A stretch of DNA of 64,000 bases, taken from the NCBI GenBank assembly GCA_944391085.1, contig CALXSE010000005.1:1-64000 (forward strand). The letters are read 5' to 3'. This DNA is from an uncultured Kiritimatiellota bacterium (GTDB taxonomy: Bacteria; Verrucomicrobiota; Kiritimatiellia; RFP12; DVOR01). Positions 7,749 through 17,195 of the stretch are shown piece after piece. Every line of letters begins with the position of its first letter. The first letter of the stretch is position 1. The position numbers and the translations under genes were made by a program. Under the pieces are notes generated by a model, which was given only the letters and a program-made list of their open reading frames with translations, was not told the DNA's origin and did no database searches.

Positions 7749-8942
7749 TCAGCCCTTGAGGAAGGCGCGGAAACGGGCGAAGAGGGTGGGGCGGCGGGTC
7801 TCTTGCGCGAGGACGCGGCGCCGCCAGTTGAGCAGGCCCACGGCGGTGGCGTGGCGGTAGGGCTCCTCGGTCATCTCCGGGGGAAGCCTGGCGACGTTGC
7901 AGGGCACGCCCAGCACGCAGGGGAGGCCGAAGATGGCGGCGGCCTGCTCGGCGATGAGGGGAAGGGCGGCGGTGCCGCCGGTGAGGTGGATGGCGCCGCG
8001 GATGTGGGGGAGGACGTCGCGCAGGGCCTCGCGCAGGATGCGGAAGGTCTCGTCGACGCGCTCGGTGGTGACGGTCTGGATGGCGTGCACCGAGAGGGCG
8101 CGGTCGCCGGTGGAGAAGGGGGTGCGCAGGGCGTAGCGGTCGCCGGCGAGGTCGGGCTGGATCTGGGCGGCGCCGCGCGCGAGCTTGACTTCTTCGGCCT
8201 GGGTCTGGAGGATCTGGAAGGCGAGGGCCAGGTCGTTGGTCAGGTGGCCGCCGCCGACGCCGAGATTGCCCGCGGCGGCGACGACGCCGTTGCAGACGGC
8301 CAGGTAATCCACCGTGCCGGCGCCGAAGTCGAGCACCAGCGCGCCGTCGTTGCGGGCCTTGGCGTCGAGGACGGCCTCGGCGGCGGCGAAGCCGGAGAAG
8401 ACGGTCTCGTTGAGGCGCAGCCCGGCGCGGTGGACGGCGGAGGTCAGGGCGTCGAGCTCGGTGCGCGGGACGGAGAGCTCGAGGATGTTGGCCACGAGCT
8501 CGGAGCCGGTCATGCCCAGGGGGGTGCCGACGGGCTGGCCGTTGACCTCGTATTTCTGGCGGAAGCGCTGGAGGACGATCTCGGTGGCGTCCGGCGACTC
8601 GACGGATTGGGCGTTTTCCTCGGCGGCGTCGACGTCGTCCTGGTCGATGGCATGGCCGGGCATGAGCAGGGTGTGGCCGGCGTGGACGGCGGAGGCGAGG
8701 CCGAAGCAGGAGAGCGAGGCCGTGACGTCCGCCAGGTCGATGTGGTGGAGGCGATCCATGTCGTCGCGCACCTTGCGGACGCCGGCGGTGACGGCGTTGA
8801 TGTCGTGGATGAGGCCTTTGCGGACGCCGGCGGTGGGGGTCTCGGTGCGCGCGAGGACGCTCAGCGCGCCGCCTTCGCACTCGCCGGCCACCAGGCTGGT
8901 CGTCTGCGTGCCGATGTCCAATGCGCCCAGGAGGATGCCCAT
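7749..8942 (-). CDS. ftsA: Cell division protein FtsA
   Basis: 397 residues, actin/HSP70-fold membrane tether for FtsZ. ALDIGTQTTSLVAGE at the N-terminus is the phosphate-1 loop; VLDFGAGTVDYLA is phosphate 2; LTGGTAALP is the adenosine motif. The 1C subdomain region (IHDINAVTAGVRKVRDDM) is present. The C-terminus RPTLFARFRAFLKG can form the amphipathic membrane-targeting helix. The gene lies 3 bp before ftsZ and 10 bp after ftsQ. Unlike its partner FtsZ it looks conventional. Confidence 0.92.
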   Translation of the reverse strand: MGILLGALDIGTQTTSLVAGECEGGALSVLARTETPTAGVRKGLIHDINAVTAGVRKVRDDMDRLHHIDLADVTASLSCFGLASAVHAGHTLLMPGHAIDQDDVDAAEENAQSVESPDATEIVLQRFRQKYEVNGQPVGTPLGMTGSELVANILELSVPRTELDALTSAVHRAGLRLNETVFSGFAAAEAVLDAKARNDGALVLDFGAGTVDYLAVCNGVVAAAGNLGVGGGHLTNDLALAFQILQTQAEEVKLARGAAQIQPDLAGDRYALRTPFSTGDRALSVHAIQTVTTERVDETFRILREALRDVLPHIRGAIHLTGGTAALPLIAEQAAAIFGLPCVLGVPCNVARLPPEMTEEPYRHATAVGLLNWRRRVLAQETRRPTLFARFRAFLKG

Positions 8943-8952
8943 GTCGTTCCTT

Positions 8953-9804
8953 TCAGTCCGAGACGGTGACGGCGTCGGCCGCCATCGCGTTGAAGTGCCG
9001 CTTGCCGGCCAGGTGGGGGTTGCGCAGGGCCATGGCCACGTTGGTCAGGCGGCGGTACATCCCCTCCTGGGGCGCCTCCTCGCCGGCCATGCCGGGCCAG
9101 GCGATGACGATGCGCCGCCCGTCGCCCAGTGTCATGACAAGGCCGTCGTCGGCGTCGGTGTAAAGGAAGGAGACGGCGCGCACGTCCCCGGGCAGGCGGT
9201 AGTCCTCCGAGGCCGCGGCGGCGATGAGGTGGAGCATGCAGCGGGTCTGCGGCGGCAGGCGGTGCCCCGGCGCCAGGTCGCTCGCGGGCAGGTCGAAGCC
9301 GCCGATCGTGGGCAGGTCGCCATATGACCGTGCGCCGCGCAGGCAGACGCCCTCCTCGTCCACCACGAAGAGGGGTGCGGATTGGAGCCTGGCGATGGGG
9401 GTGCGCTCCTCCACCCACAGTTCCAGCGAGCGGCCCGGCTGGAAGGTCATCTCGGCGTTGCGGATGCGCGGGTCTTGGGTGTGGAGGCGCGCGACGATGT
9501 CCGAGCGCATCACCTCGAAGCCGTTCCGCTCGGCGTCTAGGCCGAAGTTCAGGAGCACCTCCTCGCGCGTCAGCGTGGTGCCGCCGCGCACGACGATTTC
9601 CTCCGGGCGCACGAGGAAGGCCCCGTTGCCGAAGTAGTAACGGGCCCGGAAGAGGCAGAAGAGCGCCGCGGCCGCCCCGATCACCAGCAGGGGGAAGAGC
9701 AGGCGCAACAGGCGCGGGCCCACGCTCCCGGCCACGGCGGCGACCGCCCCGGCCATGGGGCCCGGCTTGGCTTTTTTGCGGCGTTTGGGGGCGCGCTCAG
9801 TCAT
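8953..9804 (-). CDS. ftsQ: Cell division protein FtsQ
   Basis: 283 residues. A basic cytoplasmic N-terminus (KRRKKAKPG) precedes one membrane helix (about 33-52, LLRLLFPLLVIGAAAALFCL), then a POTRA domain (FLVRPEEIVVRGGTTLTREEV) and the FtsQ beta domain (LELWVEERTPIARL, LFVVDEEGVCL). FtsQ bridges early and late divisome proteins in the periplasm. The start overlaps the end of ddl by 8 bp. The order ddl-ftsQ-ftsA-ftsZ is that of the conserved dcw cluster; murB and murC are not here. Confidence 0.9.
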   Translation of the reverse strand: MTERAPKRRKKAKPGPMAGAVAAVAGSVGPRLLRLLFPLLVIGAAAALFCLFRARYYFGNGAFLVRPEEIVVRGGTTLTREEVLLNFGLDAERNGFEVMRSDIVARLHTQDPRIRNAEMTFQPGRSLELWVEERTPIARLQSAPLFVVDEEGVCLRGARSYGDLPTIGGFDLPASDLAPGHRLPPQTRCMLHLIAAAASEDYRLPGDVRAVSFLYTDADDGLVMTLGDGRRIVIAWPGMAGEEAPQEGMYRRLTNVAMALRNPHLAGKRHFNAMAADAVTVSD

Positions 9805-10693
9805 GCGTGGCGGCCTCCACGAGCCGTGCGCACAGCTCCGGGAAGGGGATGCCCGCGCGGGCCGCGGCGTCCGGGAGCAGGCTGGTGCCCGTGCACCCCG
9901 GCGAGGTGTTCACCTCCAGCGCGAAGAGCCCGCCCTCCGGCGAGAGGCGGAAGTCCACGCGCACCGCCCCGCGGCACCCCGTGGCCACGGCGGCGGCCAC
10001 GGCCAGGCGCCGGGCCTCGCGCGTCAGGGCGTCCTCGGCCGGGAAGAGGTGGCGCGAGACGCCCGGCGCGTACTTGGCGCGGTAGTCGTACCATCCGTCC
10101 GGCGCGACGATCTCGAGCACCGGCAGGGCCTGGCCGCAGAGTACGCCCACGGCCCATTCGCGCCCCGGGATGAAACGCTCCACGAGCGCCTCCCCCCTGG
10201 CGTCCTGCGCCGCGGCCAGGCGCACGGCGCCGGCCCATTGCCCCGGCTCCGTCACCTTCGAGAGGCCCACGCTCGAGCCGTCGCGCGGCGGCTTGACGAC
10301 GAGCGGCAGGGGTAGCGGCGGGGGGAAGTCCGCGGCGGCGGCGGTGAGGATGGCGCCCTCGGGCGTCGGCACGTGGGCCTTGCGCAGGGCGGCCTTCGCC
10401 GCCGGCTTGTCCATGCACAGGCGGCTGGCGGCCGCGCCAGGCCCGGTGTAGGGGAGGCCCGCGGCGTCGAGGTCGGCCTGGAAGCCGCCGTTTTCGCCGT
10501 ACCCGCCGTGCAGGGCGTTGAAGACGGCGTCCACCCCGCGCGGGAGCTCCTCGATGGAGTCCTTCGTCAGGCGCGCCTCGAGGACGTCGTACCCGGCCTT
10601 GCGCAGGGCCTCGGCCACCGCCGCGCCCGAGCGCAGCGAGACCTCCGCCTCATGGCTTGTGCCGCCCATCGCCACCGCAATCCGCTTCTTCAT
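9797..10693 (-). CDS. ddl: D-alanine--D-alanine ligase
   Basis: 298 residues, cytoplasmic ATP-grasp enzyme that joins two D-Ala for peptidoglycan. MGGTSHEAEVSLRSG is the N-terminal motif, ALHGGYGENGGFQ the substrate loop, VVKPPRDGSSVGLSKV the ATP-binding strand, and LEVNTSPGCTGTSLLPDAA the Mg/ATP site. AAGG is 8-11 bases upstream of the ATG. It is the first gene of the minus-strand operon running to recJ, facing away from the nucleotidyltransferase gene. Confidence 0.95.
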   Translation of the reverse strand: MKKRIAVAMGGTSHEAEVSLRSGAAVAEALRKAGYDVLEARLTKDSIEELPRGVDAVFNALHGGYGENGGFQADLDAAGLPYTGPGAAASRLCMDKPAAKAALRKAHVPTPEGAILTAAAADFPPPLPLPLVVKPPRDGSSVGLSKVTEPGQWAGAVRLAAAQDARGEALVERFIPGREWAVGVLCGQALPVLEIVAPDGWYDYRAKYAPGVSRHLFPAEDALTREARRLAVAAAVATGCRGAVRVDFRLSPEGGLFALEVNTSPGCTGTSLLPDAAARAGIPFPELCARLVEAATHD

Positions 10694-10929
10694 CTTGACG
10701 TTCCTTACAAAACCTGTTTATTTTAGCATAGTGGGGCGAAGAACGGAAACCGGGGCGCGGTGGGCCGGGGCAAGGGCCGCTTCCTGGCAGGGACTGCGCC
10801 TGCGGCACGCTCCTTCCTGCCCTGGGACGGGACGAGGGGTGGCCGCCGGGGCGCATGGGCGCAGACGCGCCGTTGCCTGTCCGGGGGCGGGGCCTTTTTT
10901 CCCGTCCGCCTGGCGTTTCGTTTTGGTGG

Positions 10930-10958
10930 TTGCGTGGGACGGGTGGGTGCGCTATACT
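10930..10958 (+). promoter_or_regulatory. Sigma70-type promoter for the nucleotidyltransferase gene
   Basis: TTGCGT (10930-10935) and TATACT (10953-10958) are separated by 17 bases; the ATG lies 36 bases further on. The remaining 240 bases back to ddl are GC-rich and show no other recognisable element. Confidence 0.6.
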
Positions 10959-10993
10959 AGGGTTGTTGTATGGAATCAACGAAGGAAGGCATC

Positions 10994-11914
10994 ATGAGCA
11001 AGAAACCGACCCTTTTGATTTTGGCCGCTGGCATGGGCAGCCGTTATGGCGGGCTCAAGCAGATCGACTCCGTGGGGCCCTCCGGGGAGACGATCATGGA
11101 TTACTCCATTTATGACGCCATCCGCGCGGGGTTCGACAAGGTGGTCTTCATCATCCGCCACGATTTCGAGGAGGCCTTCCGCGAGAAGGTCGTCTCGAAG
11201 TACGAGGGCAAGGTCAAGATTGAGCTGGCGTTCCAGGATCCCCTGGATCTGCCGCCCGGGTGCGTTTTCCCCGAGGGGCGCGAGAAGCCGTGGGGCACGG
11301 CGCACGCCATCCGTTCGGCGCGCGCGGTCATCGACGCGCCCTTCGCGGCCATCAACGCGGACGATTTCTATGGGGCGGACGCCTTCAGGTGCCTGGCCGA
11401 CTTCCTGACGCAGGTGGACGCGGCGGCCCGGCCCAAGCGGTTCGCCATGGTGGGCTACCGCCTGGATCAGACGCTTTCCGAGAATGGCTCGGTGGCCCGC
11501 GGCATCTGCGAGGTCTCGCCCGAGGGCAAGCTGCTGGGCGTCACGGAGATGACGAAGATTGCCAAGAAGCCCGACGGGGCCATCCAGAACGAGGAAGACC
11601 CGGCGAACCCGGTGCCGCTGAAGGGCGAGTGCCGCGTCTCGCTGAACCTGTGGGGGTTCACGCCAGCCCTCTTTGAGGGGATGGAGGAGCGCTTCACGGA
11701 GTGGTTCCACGCGCATGAGGGCCAGCTGAAGGCCGAGTGGTACATCCCCTTTTACGTGGATGAGCTGGTCAAGGCCGGCCAGGCCACCGTGGAGGTGTTG
11801 CCTACCGACAGCACATGGTTCGGCGTCACCTACCGCGAGGACAAGCCGGTGGTCGTCGAGGCCATCGCGAAGATGGTCGCCGCCGGCGAGTATCCCGCCA
11901 AGCTCTGGCCGTGA
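10994..11914 (+). CDS. NDP-sugar-type nucleotidyltransferase
   Basis: 306 residues, starting at ATG 10994 behind AAGGAAGG. LILAAGMGSRYGGLKQ is the nucleotide-binding motif of the RmlA/GlmU-like NTP transferases; INADDFYG is the metal-binding DD region. Such enzymes activate a sugar phosphate or a phosphorylated alcohol with NTP. The subgroup (GSRYGGLKQIDSVGPSGE) is widespread in gut Bacteroidota and Verrucomicrobiota but its substrate is not settled by the sequence. It is monocistronic, with its own promoter and a strong terminator. Confidence 0.85.
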   Translation: MSKKPTLLILAAGMGSRYGGLKQIDSVGPSGETIMDYSIYDAIRAGFDKVVFIIRHDFEEAFREKVVSKYEGKVKIELAFQDPLDLPPGCVFPEGREKPWGTAHAIRSARAVIDAPFAAINADDFYGADAFRCLADFLTQVDAAARPKRFAMVGYRLDQTLSENGSVARGICEVSPEGKLLGVTEMTKIAKKPDGAIQNEEDPANPVPLKGECRVSLNLWGFTPALFEGMEERFTEWFHAHEGQLKAEWYIPFYVDELVKAGQATVEVLPTDSTWFGVTYREDKPVVVEAIAKMVAAGEYPAKLWP

Positions 11915-11941
11915 GCGGCGGCACGGCTGACCGGACGAACG

Positions 11942-11972
11942 GACGGGGCGGGCGACCGCCCCGTCTTCGTTT
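11942..11972 (+). terminator. Rho-independent terminator
   Basis: GACGGGGCGG and CCGCCCCGTC form a perfect 10-bp stem around a GCGA tetraloop, followed by TTCGTTT. It ends the nucleotidyltransferase transcript. Confidence 0.8.
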
Positions 11973-12050
11973 CGCGGGAGGGCCGAAAGGGCCGCGCCGC
12001 GGGGTGCGCACGGGGGTGCGCAGGGTGGGGGATGGGCGCCGGAAAAGGCC

Positions 12051-12079
12051 TTGCATACCTTTTGGAAGGTTTGTATAAT
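12051..12079 (+). promoter_or_regulatory. Promoter with embedded palindromic operator for the efflux operon
   Basis: TTGCAT (12051-12056), 17-base spacer, TATAAT (12074-12079). Inside the spacer, ACCTT-TTGG-AAGGT (12057-12070) is a perfect inverted repeat, with outer ATA/TAT symmetry. A TetR dimer bound there would block polymerase, so autoregulation by the next gene is likely. Confidence 0.7.
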
Positions 12080-12105
12080 ACGCCCATTCTTTGATTGGAA
12101 CGCGT

Positions 12106-12714
12106 ATGCGCAGGACAAAGGAAGAGGCATTGGAGACCCGGAAGGCCATCTTGAAGGTGGCACTGGATTGCTTTTCGAAGCGGGGCTACGCGCTGACGAC
12201 GTTCAACGACATCGCGCGGCGCATCCACCTGACGAAGGGCGCGGTCTTCTGGCACTTCAAGAGCAAGGAAGAGCTGCTGGCCGAGCTGATCGAGCGCGAG
12301 CACGCGATCTATGAGCCGCTGAAAGGGGTGGAGCAGGCGCAGGCGCCGGAGGACATCCGCGACGCCTTCGTGGCGTGGGCGGAGGCGGTGTCGTCGCATC
12401 GGGAGCTGAAGCGGTTCACGACCTTCCTGATGAGCCGGGTGGAATGGGGGGAGACGCTGAAGCAGAGCCTGGCGAAGCGGCTGGAGGGGCTGGTGGTGAC
12501 GGACCCCGTCGAGCGGCTTCACCGGCGGCTGCAATGGATGAAGGATTCCGGCGTCATCGACACGCCGCTCTCCGTGGAGCAGCTGGCGGCGCTGATGATG
12601 GGGGTGTTCTTCGGGACGCTGCGGAAGGCATGGCTTTACAAGACGCCGATCAACGTCGTGGAGACGGTGGCGGCAGGTTTGGATTTCATTGTTCAAGGTA
12701 TCAGGAGCAAGTGA
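12106..12714 (+). CDS. TetR/AcrR-family transcriptional repressor
   Basis: 202 residues from ATG 12106 (a TTG five codons upstream is possible). The N-terminal helix-turn-helix is typical (ETRKAILKVALDCFSKRGY, FNDIARRIHLTKGAVFWHF). The C-terminal ligand domain is of the AcrR/TtgR kind. It lies directly before and is coupled to the RND pump genes (its stop is 2 bp from the next ATG), so it most likely represses the pump operon and itself through the palindrome in its promoter. The inducing compound cannot be read from sequence. Confidence 0.9.
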   Translation: MRRTKEEALETRKAILKVALDCFSKRGYALTTFNDIARRIHLTKGAVFWHFKSKEELLAELIEREHAIYEPLKGVEQAQAPEDIRDAFVAWAEAVSSHRELKRFTTFLMSRVEWGETLKQSLAKRLEGLVVTDPVERLHRRLQWMKDSGVIDTPLSVEQLAALMMGVFFGTLRKAWLYKTPINVVETVAAGLDFIVQGIRSK

Positions 12715-12716
12715 CC

Positions 12717-13934
12717 ATGGAAGAGAAGAAGAGTCCGTTGAGCGCGACGATCGGCTTGGTGCTGAGCGTGGCCGTGGCGGTGGGGCTGGGATGGTTCGGC
12801 CATTCCATCTACGCCAGCAGCCAGGCGGCGAAGGCTCAGGCCAAGGCCGTGGAGGAGGCCGCCGCGGCCGCCGCCGTGCGCCCCGTGACGGTGGAGACGG
12901 CGTCGGCGACGCTGAAGGCCATCAACCCGCCCCAGACCTTTATGGGGCACGTGGAGCCGATCCAGGACGTGGACCTGCGCGCGCAGATCGACGGCACCAT
13001 CCAGGAGGTGGCCTTCACGGAAGGCGCCTTCGTCAAGGAGGGCGACCTGCTTTACCAGATCGACCCGCGCGTCTATGAGGCCCGCGTGGCGCAGGCCAAG
13101 GCCGCGCTCGCGCAGGCCAAGGCCTCCAGCGAGAACGCCGACCGCTACTACGCGCGCATCAGCAAGGTGGACAAGCGCTCGGTGACCGAGGCGGAGGTCG
13201 ACCAGGCCTATGCCAACATGCTCGAGGCCAAGGCCGCCATCGCCCAGTGCGAGGCCGACCTGAAGAGCGCCGAGATCAACCTGGGCTACTGCCGGATCAC
13301 CGCGCCCATCTCCGGCCGCATCGGCCAGAGCCTGCTGAAGAAGGGCGACTACGTGTCGCCCTCGATGGGGACGCTGGCGCGCATCGTGCAGATGGACCCG
13401 GTGCGCGTGGTCTTCTCCGTGCCCGACCGCGCCTACCTGCAGGGCAAGACGGTCGCCGGCTCGCAGGGCCTGGCCTCCGACGCCATCCGCGCGCAGATCC
13501 GCCTGGCCGACGGCACCGTCTACGCCCACGACGGCAAGCCTGACTTCATCGGCAACGAGATGAGCATGGAGACGGCCTCGCTGCCCGTGCGCTACGCCTT
13601 CGCGAACCCCGACCAGCTGCTCCTTTCCAACGCCTACGTGACGGTGTTGCTGAGCGAGGCCAAGCCTTCCGAGGCGCTGACCATCCCCGCCAACGCCGTC
13701 CTGGCCAACGCCACCGGCGACTATGTCTACATCAATGAGAACGGCAAGGCCGCCCGCCGCGCCATCGTCATCGGCGCCCGCCTGGAAGGCATGGTGGAGG
13801 TCAAGTCCGGCCTCCAGCCCGGCGACGAGGTGGTGACCGAGGGCGTGGTGAACGTCATCGAGGGCGCGAACCTGAACGTGGTGAACCCCTCGCCGAACGC
13901 CAAGCCCCAGGCGGCCGTCTCCCTCGCGAAGTAA
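12717..13934 (+). CDS. RND efflux periplasmic adaptor (AcrA/MexA type)
   Basis: 405 residues. One N-terminal membrane or signal helix (LSATIGLVLSVAVAVGLGWF) is followed by a coiled-coil hairpin (VAQAKAALAQAKASSENADR) flanked by lipoyl halves (VDLRAQIDGTIQEVAFTEGA; ITAPISGRIGQ), a beta-barrel and a membrane-proximal domain. No lipobox Cys is seen, so it is anchored by the helix. It links the inner-membrane pump to the outer-membrane channel. ATG 12717 sits 2 bp after the regulator stop, behind CAGGAG. Confidence 0.93.
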   Translation: MEEKKSPLSATIGLVLSVAVAVGLGWFGHSIYASSQAAKAQAKAVEEAAAAAAVRPVTVETASATLKAINPPQTFMGHVEPIQDVDLRAQIDGTIQEVAFTEGAFVKEGDLLYQIDPRVYEARVAQAKAALAQAKASSENADRYYARISKVDKRSVTEAEVDQAYANMLEAKAAIAQCEADLKSAEINLGYCRITAPISGRIGQSLLKKGDYVSPSMGTLARIVQMDPVRVVFSVPDRAYLQGKTVAGSQGLASDAIRAQIRLADGTVYAHDGKPDFIGNEMSMETASLPVRYAFANPDQLLLSNAYVTVLLSEAKPSEALTIPANAVLANATGDYVYINENGKAARRAIVIGARLEGMVEVKSGLQPGDEVVTEGVVNVIEGANLNVVNPSPNAKPQAAVSLAK

Positions 13935-13958
13935 ACCCACGCAGGAGGAGCCCCAACC

Positions 13959-16900
13959 ATGGCCGATCAAGAACGTATCATGAGCCTCGAGGAGCTCGAG
14001 GCGAATGAGCGCGCGTCCGTCCAGAAGATGGTCGAGGAATTGCCGAAGAAGAGCATCTTCTCGCGCGTCTTCATCAACCGCCCGCGCTTCGCGGTGGTCA
14101 TCGCCCTGGTGATGTCCATCGTCGGCGTCATCGCCATCCAGTCCCTGCCCATCGCGCAATACCCGGAGGTCACCCCGCCGGCCGTGCGCGTGAGCTGCAC
14201 CTACCCCGGCGCGAACGCCGTGGATTTGGCGAACTCCGTGGCCATCCCGATCGAGTCGGCGGTCAACGGCGTCGAGGACATGCTCTACATGAGCTCCTCC
14301 TGCACGGACTCGGGCCGCTACAGCCTGACGGTGACCTTCGCCGTGGGCACGGACCGCGACATCGCCCAGGTGCGCGTGCAAAACCGCGTGGCCCAGGCGG
14401 AGTCCAAGCTCCCCAAGGAAGTCACCCAGCAGGGCGTCAACGTCGAGACCCGCTCCGACTCCACCCTCGGCTTCATCTCCTTCCGCTCCCCCAGCGGCGA
14501 GCTCAGCAAGCTGGAAATCTCCGACTTCCTCTACTCCAACGTGCGCGACGCCATCCTGCGCGTGCACGGCGTGGGCGGCGCGGACGTGCACGGCGCCCGC
14601 ATGGCCATGCGCATCTGGCTGGACCCCGAGCGCCTGGCCGCCCAGGGCCTTGACGCCTCGGACGTCATCTCCGCCATCGAGGCGCAGAACCTCCAGGCTG
14701 CGCTCGGCTCCGTCGGCGCCTCGCCGGTGCTCGACGTGAACATCCGCGACACCTTCTCCATCATCGCCGAGGGCCGCCTGAGCACCGTCCGCGAGTTCGA
14801 GGACGTCGTCGTGCGCTCCGCCGACGAGGGCGGCCTCGTCCGCGTCCGCGACATCGCGCGCGTCGAGCTCGGCGAGCAGAGCTACTCCAACACCGGCTAC
14901 TTCAACGGCCAGGACGCCGTCTCCATGGGCATCGAGCAGACGCCCGGCACCAACGCCATCGAGGCCATGAAGGCCGTCCGCAAGACCCTCAAGGACCTTG
15001 AGCCCACCTTCCCCGGCGACCTCGAGTACACCATCGCCTACGACTCCACCGAGTTCGTGCAGGTCTCCATCGACGAGATCGTCAAGACGCTCATCGAGAC
15101 CTTCGTCCTCGTGTTGATCGTCTGCTACGTCTTCCTGCAGGACATCCGCGCCACCATCGTGCCCCTCTGCGCCATCCCCGTGTCGTTGCTGTGCACCTTC
15201 CTGGCGCTCAAGCTCTTCGGCTACACCATCAACACCATCTCCCTCTTCGCCCTCGTGCTGGCCATCGGCTCGGTGGTGGACGACGCCATCGTCGTCGTCG
15301 AACGCGTCCAGCACCACATGGACAAGAACAGGCTGGACCGCAAGACGGCCACCCTCCTGGCCATGCACGAGGTGACCGGCGCCGTCGTCGCCACCACCCT
15401 GGTGCTCCTGGCCATCTTCGTGCCCGTCGGTTTCGTCGGCGGCATCACCGGCCGCATCTACTCGCAGTTCGCCGTCACCATGTCGATGGCCATCCTCTTC
15501 TCGGCCGTCAACGCCCTCACCCTCTCCCCGGCCATCTGCGCCACCATCCTCGGCGTCCCCAAGCCCCACGTCAAGTGGTGGGATCCCTTCACCTGGTTCA
15601 ACAGGGCCCTCGACTGGGTGCGTCTGCGCTACGGCGCCCTCGCGCGCTTCTTCGCCGCCCGTCGCCTGCTCACCTTCATGCTCCTGCTTCTCTGCTTCGT
15701 CGGCGTGGCCGTGAGCTACAACAGGACCCCCACCTCCTTCCTCCCCGAGGAAGACCAGGGCGTCGTCTTCGTCGACATCGCCCTGCGCGAGGGCACCAAC
15801 CGCGCCGTCACCGACGACTTCATCAAGCGCTTCGAGGGCGAGGTGCGCCAAATCCCCGGCGTCAAGAGCACCATGTCCGTCATCGGCTGGGCCATGATCT
15901 CCGGCAACGCCGAGAGCACTGGCATGCTCATCGTCGCCCTTGAGCCCTGGGCCCAGCGCACGACCGACGACCTCTCCGTCTGGTCCATCCAGAAGAAGAT
16001 CCAGGACATCGCCGCGCGTTACCACGAAGGCAAGTTCCTCGCCATGGTGCCGCCCTCCATCCAGGGCCTCGGCGTCTCCGGCGGCATGAGCCTCTACTTC
16101 CAGTCGCTCTCCTCCACCGACCCCGAGATCATCGAGCAGAACCTCAAGTCCTTCCTCGCCTCCCTCAACCAGGCGCCCGAGGTCTCCAACGCCTTCTCGC
16201 CCTACACCTCCGGGACGCCGCACATCGAGCTGGAGGTCGACCGCACCAAGGCCGAGAGCTACAAGGTGCCCGTCTCGTCCGTCTTCACGACGCTCCAGAA
16301 CTACCTTGGCTCCTACTACGTGAACGACATCAACCTCGGCACGCAGGTCAACCAGGTCATCGTGCAGTCCGACTGGGACGGCCGCGCCACGCGCGACGAT
16401 ATCGGCCGGCTCTACGTCCGCTCCACCGAGGGCAACCTCATCCCCGTCTCCGCCCTCGTGAACCTCGAGACCGTCGGCGGCGTGCGCAACTACAACCGCT
16501 TCAACCTCTTCCCGGCCGCGCGCATCACCGCCAACGCCTCCGAGGGCTTCTCCTCCGGCGAGTCCATGGCTGCGGTCAAGCGCGTCGCCGGCGAGTCGCT
16601 CTCGCGCGACTTCTCCTTCGCGTGGACGGATCTTTCCTACCAGGAATCCATCGTCGAGGGGCAGACCGGCCTGCTCGTCCTCGCGGCCTTCGTCTTCGGC
16701 TACCTCTTCCTGGTCGCCCAATACGAGAGCTGGACGCTCCCGCTCCCCGTGATGACCTCCATCACCGTCGGCGTCGTGGGCGCCTTCCTGGGCATCATCT
16801 ACTGGGGCATCTCCCTCTCCATCTACGCCCAGGTCGGCCTCCTCCTGCTCATCGCCCTCGCCGCGAAGAGCGCCATCCTCGTGGTCGAGTTCGCCGCGCA

Positions 16901-17195
16901 GCGCCGCGAGCAGGGCCTCGGCATCGTCGACGCCGCCGGCGAAGGCGCCTCCGAGCGTCTGCGCGCCGTGCTCATGACGGCCCTCACCTTCATCCTCGGC
17001 GTGCTGCCGATGGTCTATGCCACCGGCGCCGGCGCCGTCAGCCGCGTCCACCTCGGCGCCACCGTCTACAGCGGCATGCTCGCGGCCACCACCGCCGGCA
17101 TGATCATGATCCCCGCGCTCTACTCCCTCTTCGAGAAGATGCGCGAGGGCACCTACTCGCTCTTTGGCAAATCCCACGTCCGGGAGGAAAAATGA
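13959..17195 (+). CDS. RND multidrug efflux transporter (AcrB/HAE1 type)
   Basis: 1078 residues, the full family length, 12 membrane helices expected. It is a proton-driven inner-membrane trimer pumping hydrophobic compounds from periplasm to outside. The proton-relay residues are present: D441-D442 in [12 protein letters not shown] and K970 in [14 protein letters not shown]. The N-terminus has about 35 extra residues before the first helix ([17 protein letters not shown]) compared with AcrB; a second start at M8 is possible. SD AGGAGG precedes it. The end overlaps the outer-membrane gene by 4 bp. Confidence 0.95.
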   Translation: MADQERIMSLEELEANERASVQKMVEELPKKSIFSRVFINRPRFAVVIALVMSIVGVIAIQSLPIAQYPEVTPPAVRVSCTYPGANAVDLANSVAIPIESAVNGVEDMLYMSSSCTDSGRYSLTVTFAVGTDRDIAQVRVQNRVAQAESKLPKEVTQQGVNVETRSDSTLGFISFRSPSGELSKLEISDFLYSNVRDAILRVHGVGGADVHGARMAMRIWLDPERLAAQGLDASDVISAIEAQNLQAALGSVGASPVLDVNIRDTFSIIAEGRLSTVREFEDVVVRSADEGGLVRVRDIARVELGEQSYSNTGYFNGQDAVSMGIEQTPGTNAIEAMKAVRKTLKDLEPTFPGDLEYTIAYDSTEFVQVSIDEIVKTLIETFVLVLIVCYVFLQDIRATIVPLCAIPVSLLCTFLALKLFGYTINTISLFALVLAIGSVVDDAIVVVERVQHHMDKNRLDRKTATLLAMHEVTGAVVATTLVLLAIFVPVGFVGGITGRIYSQFAVTMSMAILFSAVNALTLSPAICATILGVPKPHVKWWDPFTWFNRALDWVRLRYGALARFFAARRLLTFMLLLLCFVGVAVSYNRTPTSFLPEEDQGVVFVDIALREGTNRAVTDDFIKRFEGEVRQIPGVKSTMSVIGWAMISGNAESTGMLIVALEPWAQRTTDDLSVWSIQKKIQDIAARYHEGKFLAMVPPSIQGLGVSGGMSLYFQSLSSTDPEIIEQNLKSFLASLNQAPEVSNAFSPYTSGTPHIELEVDRTKAESYKVPVSSVFTTLQNYLGSYYVNDINLGTQVNQVIVQSDWDGRATRDDIGRLYVRSTEGNLIPVSALVNLETVGGVRNYNRFNLFPAARITANASEGFSSGESMAAVKRVAGESLSRDFSFAWTDLSYQESIVEGQTGLLVLAAFVFGYLFLVAQYESWTLPLPVMTSITVGVVGAFLGIIYWGISLSIYAQVGLLLLIALAAKSAILVVEFAAQRREQGLGIVDAAGEGASERLRAVLMTALTFILGVLPMVYATGAGAVSRVHLGATVYSGMLAATTAGMIMIPALYSLFEKMREGTYSLFGKSHVREEK

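Noticed and set aside
12693-17177. Very long open frame antisense to the RND operon
   Set aside because: It mirrors the codon structure of the MFP and RND genes, is made of Ala/Gly/Asp/Glu/His/Val-rich low-complexity sequence and has no family motif. In 70% GC DNA such shadows are expected.
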